Part shown: piece after piece, positions 15,409 through 23,323 of the stretch
How the letters are laid out: the number at the start of each line of letters is the position of its first letter
How positions within the stretch are numbered: the stretch's first letter is position 1
Origin: Epsilonproteobacteria bacterium UBA4036
GTDB taxonomy: Bacteria > Campylobacterota > Campylobacteria > Campylobacterales > Arcobacteraceae
NCBI GenBank assembly: GCA_002382325.1
Contig: DGAG01000008.1
Coordinates: 1 to 58,258, forward strand
Length of the DNA stretch: 58,258 bases
Direction of reading: 5' to 3'
Position numbers and translations under genes: made by a program
The notes under the pieces: generated by a model
The model's database searches: none
What the model was told of the DNA's origin: nothing
The model's input: the letters and a program-made list of their open reading frames with translations, nothing else

Positions 15409-16093
15409 TTTACATATTTTAATTGTCGAAGATGAGATTATTGCCAGTGCTTATTTGTATAATATTTTGGAAAAGTTAGGAATAACTTGTATTTATGAGG
15501 CAAGCAGTTTTTACGAAGCTTTGGATGTTATAACTCAAGTACATATCGATTTGATTTTTATGGACATTAATATCGATGGCTCTATTGATGGGATAAACAG
15601 TGCAAGAATTTTAAATAAAGAGTATTTCATCCCCATTATTTACACTACTGCCTATGCCGATTCAGTAACCATTCAAGGGGCTTGTGACACAAATGTATTT
15701 GGCTATCTCATCAAACCTTTTGAAAAAAGTCAAGTCGAATCTTCTTTATTGGTTGCTTTAAGAAGTATTAATATGCACGATAATACACAACTACATAATA
15801 CTGTCAATAATGTTATCGAATTGGGAAATTATCAAAAATTTAATCTTGATAACTCCACTTTTTATATTAAAAATCTTGTTGTTCCATTAACTAAAAAAGA
15901 GTCTGATATTTTATCTGTCTTGTGTAAAAATCTCAATAAAAACATCTCATATGAATCGTTAAGTACTTATGTATGGAACGATAAAGAGATTGCTTATTCA
16001 ACCATTCGAGACACGATTTCAAGATTAAAGAAAAAAACGCCTCATTTAAAAATAGAAACGGTGATAAATTTTGGGTATATTTTAAAAGTTTAA
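15395..16093 (+). CDS. Winged-helix response regulator of the surface-protein island
   Basis: The 232-residue regulator has a receiver domain (acidic pocket E12 D13, phospho-acceptor D57 in LIFMDINIDG, T85, K107 in GYLIKPFEKSQ) and an OmpR-type winged helix from about residue 145 (LTKKESDILSVL through STIRDTISRLKKK to NFGYILKV). The gene overlaps the kinase gene by 14 bases. It lies between the autotransporter and the tpsAB genes, whose promoters carry a matching tandem 11-bp repeat, so those are its likely targets. This is an inference from position and site geometry. Confidence 0.88.
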   Translation: MKNLDLHILIVEDEIIASAYLYNILEKLGITCIYEASSFYEALDVITQVHIDLIFMDINIDGSIDGINSARILNKEYFIPIIYTTAYADSVTIQGACDTNVFGYLIKPFEKSQVESSLLVALRSINMHDNTQLHNTVNNVIELGNYQKFNLDNSTFYIKNLVVPLTKKESDILSVLCKNLNKNISYESLSTYVWNDKEIAYSTIRDTISRLKKKTPHLKIETVINFGYILKV

Positions 16094-16123
16094 ACTTACA
16101 AATACAAAATGTAAGTTTAAACT
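16087..16123. terminator. Bidirectional terminator between regulator and tpsB
   Basis: A perfect 14-bp stem (AGTTTAAACTTACA at 16087-16100 with its complement at 16110-16123) and a 9-base loop begin at the regulator stop codon and lie 26 bases from the end of tpsB, between convergent genes. The tract after it is A/T-rich. Confidence 0.75.
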
Positions 16124-16149
16124 ATATTAACAGATGTGTATTACAATAA

Positions 16150-17823
16150 TTAAAACACCCACCCCGCTTGCATCATCATTCTATTGCCATAATCATCTTG
16201 AGAAGTAACATTATGAGCAATATTATACGCCAAATGGGCATTAATAAAGAAGTCTTTAAAAGAACCATAATATCCTACTCCAAAGTCTTGAAGTGTTCTA
16301 AACTCTTCATTGGAAAAGTTATCACTTATAGTTACTCGCCCTATATCATAAAAAATTGATACAGTTGAGTTGAGAGCTTTAAAAGTTGGCAAGGTATAAA
16401 GCAGTTCTGTGTTAAAGATATATCCATTTTCAGCACTCTCTTCCCCATCTGGATAAAACTTCACTCCATTTATCCCACCTAAACTTAAATCTTGGCTTCC
16501 ATCTAGGTTTTTATTTCCAAGGGCATATTGGGCTTGAAAAGAGTTTTCCCATCGTAAGGTTGGAAGCAGTTTGATATCTTTTCCCAGTTCTATATTTATT
16601 TTAGAAAATTGCCCTTGAGTATTAGCTCCTGCTTTATCATTTTGTTTATCAGCAACATCTTCAAAGCTTAATCTCCCTACAGTTAAAGATAATCCTGATC
16701 TTGTTTGAGAGTTTTTATTAAACATCAATTCATCTTTGGTGTAATCCAATCCTGCAACAGCCACATAGGTATCTTTTTTAACCATAGAATTGATATTTTG
16801 AATCTCATCTTTCATCTTATTGTATGAGATTTCTGCATAGCTGTTTAAATTTTCAAGTCGTGTTCTAATAATGGGATAACTTACCCTTGCAGCAATACTA
16901 TCTGAACTTCCCACAGCATCTAAGTTTTTATAGGTACTTCCCAACTCATACGTGGTTTTAGAGTAGCTTATCTCTGCTCTTGTTCCATTGGCATGAAGTG
17001 GAAACTCATAACCTACTTTTCCACTTAAAAGCCCTGTCTTTTCACTGGTCATGGCAAAGGCTGTGATTTTATCTCCTATTTTAAAAGGGGAGTTGATATT
17101 CACTCCAGCCATAATTCTATGTTTACCTGTATATTGAGAACCATAGTTGTCACCTATAATATAGCCATTATAAGGTTTTGTTGCATCAGTTCCTATGATA
17201 AAATCACTCGTACCCAATTCTTTTCCAGGTCGCACTTCTGCTTTAGAGACGGTTACTCCTGGGGTGTCATTGATAATCAGCATCGCACGTTCAAGTGTTT
17301 GACTGGAGACAATATTTTTCTCTTTGATATCATCTAAGTTGGCTTGTACTATCTCATCATTTACTAGTGAATTATTTTCTAAGTAAAACTTACCATAATT
17401 TCCCTCTATGATATTGATTTTCAAACTTCCATTTTGAGTAAGGATATTTTGTGGTGGGATATAAGCTCTTGCTACAAAGTACCCTTTTTCTCTATAAGCT
17501 TTGGTAATTAAGCTTGTGATTTCAAGCATTTGATTGAAGCTTAAGTTTTGATTTTCATAAGCAGATACAATCCCTTTAAGTTCCTCATTGCTTAAATGCA
17601 CTGCCCCCGTGATTAAAAACTTTTTTACCTCTATTTTCTTCCCATCTTGAAGCTCTTTTGGAACTTGCTCTTCTTGTGTTTTGATTTGAGGTATCTCTTT
17701 TTTCTCTCGTTCAATTTTTGGTGGTTTAACTTGTTTTAAAGCATCGCCAATGTTTGGAACACTGGCTGCGTGAAGTGATATACTGGTGATTAATGATACT
17801 GCTATTAAATTTGTTTTTTTCAT
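16150..17823 (-). CDS. TpsB-type two-partner secretion transporter (ShlB/FhaC family)
   Basis: The 557-residue Omp85-superfamily outer-membrane protein has a signal peptide (to ISLHAAS), a Pro/Lys/Glu-rich N-terminal segment, and POTRA domains. The first POTRA segments are KKFLITGAVHLSNEEL, YREKGYFVARAYIPPQ and LKINIIEGNYGKFYLENN. From about residue 215 a C-terminal 16-strand barrel starts at YNGYIIGDNYGSQYTGKHR, where FhaC-like proteins have the corresponding conserved region, and ends in a terminal Phe. It exports the TpsA protein encoded 12 bases upstream in the same operon. The two genes follow the usual tpsA-tpsB order. Confidence 0.9.
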   Translation of the reverse strand: MKKTNLIAVSLITSISLHAASVPNIGDALKQVKPPKIEREKKEIPQIKTQEEQVPKELQDGKKIEVKKFLITGAVHLSNEELKGIVSAYENQNLSFNQMLEITSLITKAYREKGYFVARAYIPPQNILTQNGSLKINIIEGNYGKFYLENNSLVNDEIVQANLDDIKEKNIVSSQTLERAMLIINDTPGVTVSKAEVRPGKELGTSDFIIGTDATKPYNGYIIGDNYGSQYTGKHRIMAGVNINSPFKIGDKITAFAMTSEKTGLLSGKVGYEFPLHANGTRAEISYSKTTYELGSTYKNLDAVGSSDSIAARVSYPIIRTRLENLNSYAEISYNKMKDEIQNINSMVKKDTYVAVAGLDYTKDELMFNKNSQTRSGLSLTVGRLSFEDVADKQNDKAGANTQGQFSKINIELGKDIKLLPTLRWENSFQAQYALGNKNLDGSQDLSLGGINGVKFYPDGEESAENGYIFNTELLYTLPTFKALNSTVSIFYDIGRVTISDNFSNEEFRTLQDFGVGYYGSFKDFFINAHLAYNIAHNVTSQDDYGNRMMMQAGWVF

Positions 17824-17835
17824 CTTTTATTGTCC

Positions 17836-20800
17836 TTAATTATTCTCTGCTACATAAAACTCTTGCTCTACACCATCGGGTAAATTTACTCCACCATTAA
17901 CTAACTCAATCATCGAACTTCTTGAAAGTGGAATTCGAACCTCTTCACCACTTACTCCACTTTCTAGTTGCATCTGTCGTGCTTCTCCTAGTGTGATTCT
18001 TTGGGTAAGTTGTCCTTCGATTGGTTTTGAAACAATCTGTTTATTTTCTACAACATTAAATGCTATATTTGTGTTTTTATTACTTAATCTTGTGATTTGT
18101 GGAAGAATTACTTGTGTAATTGATTCTTTATTAACAATAGGTGTGATTACTTTCCCGATATTCTTTTGTATAACACTATTGTTTCCTGTATTTTGATTTG
18201 GTGGAACTATTGTTCCTGATAACCAAACTGGTTTACCAACTCCATCTTTTCCAACTTGCCAAGATAAAACTGGTGCACCTTTTATAAGTGTAGAGTCTTC
18301 AACTATGTCCCAATTAGCATTTGTAAAAACGCTTAAGTCTTTCATTGATGATGCACTTAATCCTTTTGAACCAGACTTATCATTTGTGTATCCACTTTTA
18401 CTAGTATTCCAAAAAGAATTATTTATATTAATTGTTGTTCCTGCTTGGTGTAATCCAATAAAACCATGTCCTCTTGAAGCATTTGTAACACTAACTTTTC
18501 CATTTGCATAAGAGTTATTAATAGAGATTGAATATCCAGAATCTGTTATACCCCATCCAATAAATCCTCCAGAGTACTCATTTGCACTTACATCAGCTTC
18601 AGTATATGAATCATTTATGACGTTGTTATTTGCATAACTACTTCCTGAACCAACTAGTCCAGCCACATACTTGTCTCCTGATGCTTTTCCTTTAGAATAT
18701 GATCTATTTATCTCTCCTGTACGCAAAATTCCTACTAATCCTCCAACATAATCATCTGATGTAACTGTTGTATCAGCATAAGAATCATTTATATTACTAG
18801 TATGTACATAACCAACTAGTCCTCCTGAAAAATCATCTGTAGCTGTAATGGTTGTTGATTTTACATAAGAATTATTAATAGTTGATTCTTTTGCATGTCC
18901 TACTAGCCCACCTGAATAATCATCTCCTGCTGTAACAGTTGTTGATTCTACGTTTGAATTATTTACAGTAGTTCTTAGTGTATCACCAACTAATCCACCA
19001 GTAAAATCATCCTCTGATGTAATAGTTGCTCCTCTTACATAAGAGTCGTTTATTGTAGTATCCTGTGTATACCCAATTAATCCACCGATTTTATCATCTC
19101 CTGAGAGTGTTGTTTCTTTTGAATATGAATCATTTATCGTAGTGTTTTGTGTATGACCGGCTAATCCACCAATTTGATCATCTCCTGAAATTGTAGATGA
19201 CTTAACATGCGAACTATTAATACTTCCATTTTCTACATATCCTACAACTCCTCCAATATAGTCACTTGATGCATCTATTTCCCCTTCGAAATAACTATCT
19301 GTGATACTAATATCATTAGCTGAACTTCCATGACCATACCCTAAAACTCCACCGACACTACTAGTTCCTGTAATGGTTGCTTTACTATAGGAACTATTAA
19401 TTACTAATTTATTAGCATATCCTATCAAACCTCCAATATTAAAATCAGAAGCATTGATTGTTCCTTCAAAATAACTATCTGTGATACTAGAGCCATTGTT
19501 ATTTTCAGTGCTACCTCCAGTAGAACCGACTAGCCCACCTAAAGAATTATTACCATTTATTGTTGACTTACTATAGGAATTATTAATTTGAGTATTACTC
19601 ATACTCCCTATTAATCCTCCAAGAGAGTCTGTTCCACTTAAAGTTGATACAATTGAATGAGAATCATTGATTTGAGTATTTGATGAGTATCCTATCAAAC
19701 CTCCTACAAAGAATCCACTGGTATTAAGAAGTCCCTCAAAGTAACTATTGGAGATAGTTATAATGTCACCATTTGTTCCTCTGGTCCATCCTACAAGTCC
19801 ACCCAGGAAGCTATGTCCTGTAATTGCCCCAGTACTATAAGAGTTCGTTATTGACCCAGATGAATATAATTGCCCAACTAGTCCACCTGCCATTAGGTTT
19901 GTAGTTCCACCATTTATATTCATTGTAGAAAAAGAATCTCTTATACTTGATTCTTGCAAGATACCAACCAGTCCACCAAAGTTAGAACCATTTGTATGAG
20001 TAGCATTGTTCGTACCTTGAGATGAAGAGTTAATGATTTTTGAGTTTTCTTCTGCTTTACCAACTAAGCCTCCTACTGTATTTGCTCCATTTACATCTCC
20101 AGAAAAAGAACTATTGCTTAGTTCTGTATCTTTCATTAAAGCCGCAATTCCTCCTACTTGAACAGCATTGATCGGATTTGTTTGAGTTGCACTTACACTA
20201 CCTGATACATGAATATTGTCCAAAATAGAACCTTTTGCAAAACCAACTAATGCTCCTGCATCAACAACACCTGTTATATCAACATTTGTCATTCTCAAGT
20301 TTCTTATTTCAGCATTGTCTAAATTAAAAAACATACCTACTCTAAAACCATTATAAGCATCTGCTCCATCAAGAATAGGTCTATTTATATATAAAGAATC
20401 AATCGCATAATCTTTTCCATCCAGCTTTCCAGTAAAGGTATAACCTATCATCTCAAACCCTTTACCACCGTTCCAGTTTACTGTATCGCTAGCATCGATA
20501 TTACTTCCAAGTTCATAATTACCATTTAAAGCTGTATTCATCCATTGAAGTTGATGGACATTATTAATTATCACTTTTCCATCCGTATCAAAAATAACTT
20601 TATCAGAAGTATTTGCTGCATTAAAATATACTCCACCATTTGTATCGTTGGTATTTTCTATGGTTGCATTAACATATATCTCATCTCCTGCAGTTAAAGT
20701 AAGTTTTGTTGCATCAGCCCAAGTGATGTTCTCATTGACTGTTATATCGTTATCTGCTTGAAGTTCTACATCTGCTGAAACTAAAGCACTTTGAATTGCA

Positions 20801-21816
20801 CTAGCACTTACACTAGCTCCTGTTAAACTACTTCCACCTGTATTTTCTATGATCATATTAACTGGATCTAACAGCCACTTAGATGCTTCAATAGAAGTTG
20901 AAGAAGCTACATTTAGTTCTCGTCCTGAAGTCTCTATAAATCCACCTTTGGCTTTAATAGTCCCATCAATATTTGCAGCACCACCGTGGGCAAACAGTTC
21001 TACATGTCCTGCTACTCCCTCAAATGAGTTCGCTTCTATAAGCCCAGTATTATTTACTACTCCTCTTAAAAGTTCATCTACTGCATGAGTTGTAAGGTAT
21101 ATCTCTCCTGCTTCAGCATATATAGCTCCTTTATTCTCAACTAAACCATCGAGTATCCCTTTATCCACTCTTAGGTCTACTATTGAGTTTCCATTAAGAT
21201 TTATTGATACTTCCTCTGCTCCAATAAGTCTTACACTTCCTTTTATCGCTTTTATACTTCCTTCATTTGAAACAGAGTTTGCTAAAAGTGTTACATAACC
21301 ACTGTCACTTATATCTATCTCCCCTAAGTTGATAACGGAAGCAGTTGAATCTCCTTTAAAAGTATAGTTTCCTGCTTGAAAGTCTTGATCACTTAGTTCT
21401 TTTGTAGTTGCTAGAAGTCCTGCGGTATTTATACTTGCATTTTTACCAAACAACACTCCATTTGAGTTGAGTATCCAAACTTGCCCATTGGCATTAAGTG
21501 CGCCATTGATGACACTTCTTTCATTTCCAACAACTCTATTTAAAGTGATAGAGTTTACATTGGGTTGGTTGAAGTTTACTGTTTCATCTATAGCTACATT
21601 AAACTTTTGCCAGTTGATACTGGCTTTTTTTGTAGATTGGTTGATATTGGTTACTTTCCCACTTTGGTTAATTGTAGCACTCCCACTTGTAACAACTCCA
21701 CCACTAGGTGCCGCAAAGCTAAGCGTTACACTTCCTAAAAAAGCGGATACTACTAAAGATATCTTCCCACCTTTTAAGATACGAAATCGTGAACTGTAAT
21801 CAGGTTTAAATCCCAT
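17836..21816 (-). CDS. TpsA-type exoprotein with filamentous-haemagglutinin domain and GLUG repeats
   Basis: From the ATG at 21814-21816 the product is 1326 residues. This start has AAGGAAAG close upstream and gives an extended signal (MGFKPDYSSRFRILKGGKIS, then a hydrophobic core to SFAAPSGG); an upstream ATG at 21922-21924 lies inside the promoter region and is rejected. Next comes the haemagglutinin/TPS secretion domain, with NWQKFNVAIDETVNFNQP, GQVWILNSNGVLFGKNA and NSVSNEGSIKA. About 21 GLUG-type repeats (GGLVG core, about 25-45 residues apart) are encoded by 18430-20290 and probably form a long beta-helix. The C-terminal 120 residues are not repetitive. It is a secreted or surface adhesin exported by the downstream TpsB. 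Confidence 0.9.
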   Translation of the reverse strand: MGFKPDYSSRFRILKGGKISLVVSAFLGSVTLSFAAPSGGVVTSGSATINQSGKVTNINQSTKKASINWQKFNVAIDETVNFNQPNVNSITLNRVVGNERSVINGALNANGQVWILNSNGVLFGKNASINTAGLLATTKELSDQDFQAGNYTFKGDSTASVINLGEIDISDSGYVTLLANSVSNEGSIKAIKGSVRLIGAEEVSINLNGNSIVDLRVDKGILDGLVENKGAIYAEAGEIYLTTHAVDELLRGVVNNTGLIEANSFEGVAGHVELFAHGGAANIDGTIKAKGGFIETSGRELNVASSTSIEASKWLLDPVNMIIENTGGSSLTGASVSASAIQSALVSADVELQADNDITVNENITWADATKLTLTAGDEIYVNATIENTNDTNGGVYFNAANTSDKVIFDTDGKVIINNVHQLQWMNTALNGNYELGSNIDASDTVNWNGGKGFEMIGYTFTGKLDGKDYAIDSLYINRPILDGADAYNGFRVGMFFNLDNAEIRNLRMTNVDITGVVDAGALVGFAKGSILDNIHVSGSVSATQTNPINAVQVGGIAALMKDTELSNSSFSGDVNGANTVGGLVGKAEENSKIINSSSQGTNNATHTNGSNFGGLVGILQESSIRDSFSTMNINGGTTNLMAGGLVGQLYSSGSITNSYSTGAITGHSFLGGLVGWTRGTNGDIITISNSYFEGLLNTSGFFVGGLIGYSSNTQINDSHSIVSTLSGTDSLGGLIGSMSNTQINNSYSKSTINGNNSLGGLVGSTGGSTENNNGSSITDSYFEGTINASDFNIGGLIGYANKLVINSSYSKATITGTSSVGGVLGYGHGSSANDISITDSYFEGEIDASSDYIGGVVGYVENGSINSSHVKSSTISGDDQIGGLAGHTQNTTINDSYSKETTLSGDDKIGGLIGYTQDTTINDSYVRGATITSEDDFTGGLVGDTLRTTVNNSNVESTTVTAGDDYSGGLVGHAKESTINNSYVKSTTITATDDFSGGLVGYVHTSNINDSYADTTVTSDDYVGGLVGILRTGEINRSYSKGKASGDKYVAGLVGSGSSYANNNVINDSYTEADVSANEYSGGFIGWGITDSGYSISINNSYANGKVSVTNASRGHGFIGLHQAGTTININNSFWNTSKSGYTNDKSGSKGLSASSMKDLSVFTNANWDIVEDSTLIKGAPVLSWQVGKDGVGKPVWLSGTIVPPNQNTGNNSVIQKNIGKVITPIVNKESITQVILPQITRLSNKNTNIAFNVVENKQIVSKPIEGQLTQRITLGEARQMQLESGVSGEEVRIPLSRSSMIELVNGGVNLPDGVEQEFYVAENN

Positions 21817-21847
21817 TTTTCTTTCCTTTTTCATAATCATTTCAATT

Positions 21848-21881
21848 ATTTTACAAAATCGGTGTCGGAACGGTGACGGAA
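21848..21881 (-). promoter_or_regulatory. tpsA promoter with tandem 11-bp regulator sites
   Basis: On the minus strand TTCCGTCACCG (21871-21881) and TTCCGACACCG (21860-21870) are contiguous, then six bases, then -10 TAAAAT (21848-21853). Order, period and spacing equal those of the autotransporter promoter. About 35 further bases upstream also resemble the region upstream of the autotransporter. Confidence 0.75.
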
Positions 21882-21980
21882 AATAGAAAAATTGGAAAGA
21901 ATTTTCAAATTTATTAAAATTCAAAAAATTTTTGAAGGTTTTATATGATTGCTATAATAGGGAAAGATTTTGAGGTGCTT

Positions 21981-22661
21981 TTATTTAAAAGTTTTAAACT
22001 CTTTGGGATTTTCAAGTGCATTTTTAACGAGGGTTAAAAATTCCTTGCGTGAAATCTCTTTGGCTCCCAATGAACCTAAATGAGGTGTAGGAATTTGGCA
22101 ATCAATAAGCAAAAACCCTTGTTTTTTCAAATGTTGTACCAAATGATACAATGCCACTTTTGAAGCATCTGTTTTATGTGCAAACATTGACTCTCCGCAA
22201 AACATATTTCCTACGCTCAAGCCATATCCACCACCGATTAATTCACCTTGATAGTACGCTTCAAAGCTGTGGGCATAACCTATTTCATAGAGTTTACAGT
22301 ACGCTTCTATGACATCTTGATGTATCCAAGTACCCTTTTGCCCTGCTCGTGGGATTTTGGAACATTCTTGCATGATTTGTTTGAAATTGTGATTGAATTT
22401 TACTTCATATATATTGCTATGTATTCGTTTTTTTAAAGATTTTGAAATTTTAAAATCCTCTAAAAAAAGTACAAATCGTGGATTGGGACTCCACCACAAA
22501 ATGGGATCTTCTTTGTTGTACCAAGGAAAAATTCCACTCATATACGCTTTCATAATACGATTGGGATGTAAATCACCACCATACGCCAATAAGCCTTCAT
22601 CGTTGGCATATAAAGGATTGGGAAAAGTATGAGAGTAAGAACTTAACGGTAAGATATTCAA
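21981..22661 (-). CDS. aat: Leucyl/phenylalanyl-tRNA--protein transferase
   Basis: The 226-residue enzyme adds Leu or Phe from tRNA to proteins starting with Arg or Lys, creating N-degrons for ClpS. Family signatures are FPNPLYANDEGLLAYGGDL, the segment with GIFPWYNKEDPILWWSPNPR, GTWIHQDVIEAYCKLYEIG, IGGGYGLSVGNMFCGESMF and LLIDCQIPTPHLGSLGAKEISR. It is cytosolic. The start is TTG at 22659-22661, behind AAGG with six bases of spacing. It is on the same strand as the upstream cytochrome c and clpA genes, separated from the former by a hairpin. Confidence 0.93.
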   Translation of the reverse strand: MNILPLSSYSHTFPNPLYANDEGLLAYGGDLHPNRIMKAYMSGIFPWYNKEDPILWWSPNPRFVLFLEDFKISKSLKKRIHSNIYEVKFNHNFKQIMQECSKIPRAGQKGTWIHQDVIEAYCKLYEIGYAHSFEAYYQGELIGGGYGLSVGNMFCGESMFAHKTDASKVALYHLVQHLKKQGFLLIDCQIPTPHLGSLGAKEISRKEFLTLVKNALENPKEFKTFK

Positions 22662-22673
22662 ATATTGCCTTGT

Positions 22674-22701
22674 AAAAGTAAAGTCAAACGACTTTACTTT
22701 T
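22674..22701 (-). terminator. Hairpin between cytochrome c gene and aat
   Basis: AAAAGTAAAGTC (22674-22685) pairs perfectly with GACTTTACTTTT (22690-22701) around a four-base loop. It begins at the cytochrome c stop codon and ends in a T run on the minus strand, 12 bases before the aat start codon, so it could end or attenuate transcription into aat. Confidence 0.7.
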
Positions 22702-23312
22702 TATAAACTTGAAATATGTTGAGCTAAGGCTTCAATGTCTTCATCGCTTAGATTTGCAACTTGACCAATCATAATGGTTTTCATATTTCCGCCGTAGGTT
22801 TTGTTTTGGTATCCTTTTAAAGAACTCACGGTTTGCTCTACGCTCCATCCTTTAATAATTTGTGAAGTACCCAATGCTTTTTTCTCAGCATTTTGTCCAT
22901 GACAAGCAGCACATTTGGCATAAAGTTCTGCCCCTTTGCTTTTTTGTGGTGTCATAGCTTGTGTCACGGCTTCTACTTTTTGCTCAACTTCACTGCTGAC
23001 TTTAGCTGTTGCACTGGCAACTTGGGCTTGTACCGCTTCCATTTTTTCAGTGACATCTTCTTTGACACTCTCAACCATAGGAGTGGCTTCTTTTTTGACC
23101 TCTTCTACAACCGCATTGGTACTTTCTTTGACTTGTTCTGCTACTTTAGAAGCTTCCTCTTTGGCTTTATCAATAAGATTACTTTTTTCTTCTTGAGTCA
23201 TCACATTAGGCGCTTTTTGTTCAACATAGGTACTGTTTTTCTCTTTTTCATCACTGCACCCCGTAAAAATAATCATTCCAACTGCAACTAAACTGATCAC
23301 TGCTTTTTTCAT
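22701..23312 (-). CDS. Cytochrome c lipoprotein with long helical spacer
   Basis: This 203-residue protein has a lipobox (LVAVGMIIFTGC, lipidation at Cys19), so it is membrane-anchored. Residues about 35-120 form a Lys/Glu/Ala/Val-rich amphipathic helix built of 10-11-residue quasi-repeats of the type SVKEDVTEKME. The C-terminal class I cytochrome domain has the haem site CAACH and a later Met (GGNMKTIMIG) as the likely axial ligand, ending NLSDEDIEALAQHISSL. It probably carries electrons in the periplasm, the spacer reaching across to a partner. Its place between clpA and aat shows no functional link. Confidence 0.85.
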   Translation of the reverse strand: MKKAVISLVAVGMIIFTGCSDEKEKNSTYVEQKAPNVMTQEEKSNLIDKAKEEASKVAEQVKESTNAVVEEVKKEATPMVESVKEDVTEKMEAVQAQVASATAKVSSEVEQKVEAVTQAMTPQKSKGAELYAKCAACHGQNAEKKALGTSQIIKGWSVEQTVSSLKGYQNKTYGGNMKTIMIGQVANLSDEDIEALAQHISSL

Positions 23313-23323
23313 TGTATCTCCTT

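Noticed and set aside
18430..20290. Repetitive DNA block as a non-coding repeat or satellite
   Set aside because: It is one continuous reading frame whose repeats are GLUG protein motifs with a 25-45 residue period.
21817..21924. Upstream ATG at 21922-21924 as the tpsA start
   Set aside because: It lies upstream of the -10 and regulator sites and would put a non-signal sequence ahead of the signal peptide; the ATG at 21814-21816 has a good ribosome-binding site.
10994..21924. Surface-protein island as a recent mobile element insertion
   Set aside because: No transposase, integrase, tRNA or flanking direct repeat was found, and base composition looks like the neighbours by eye.
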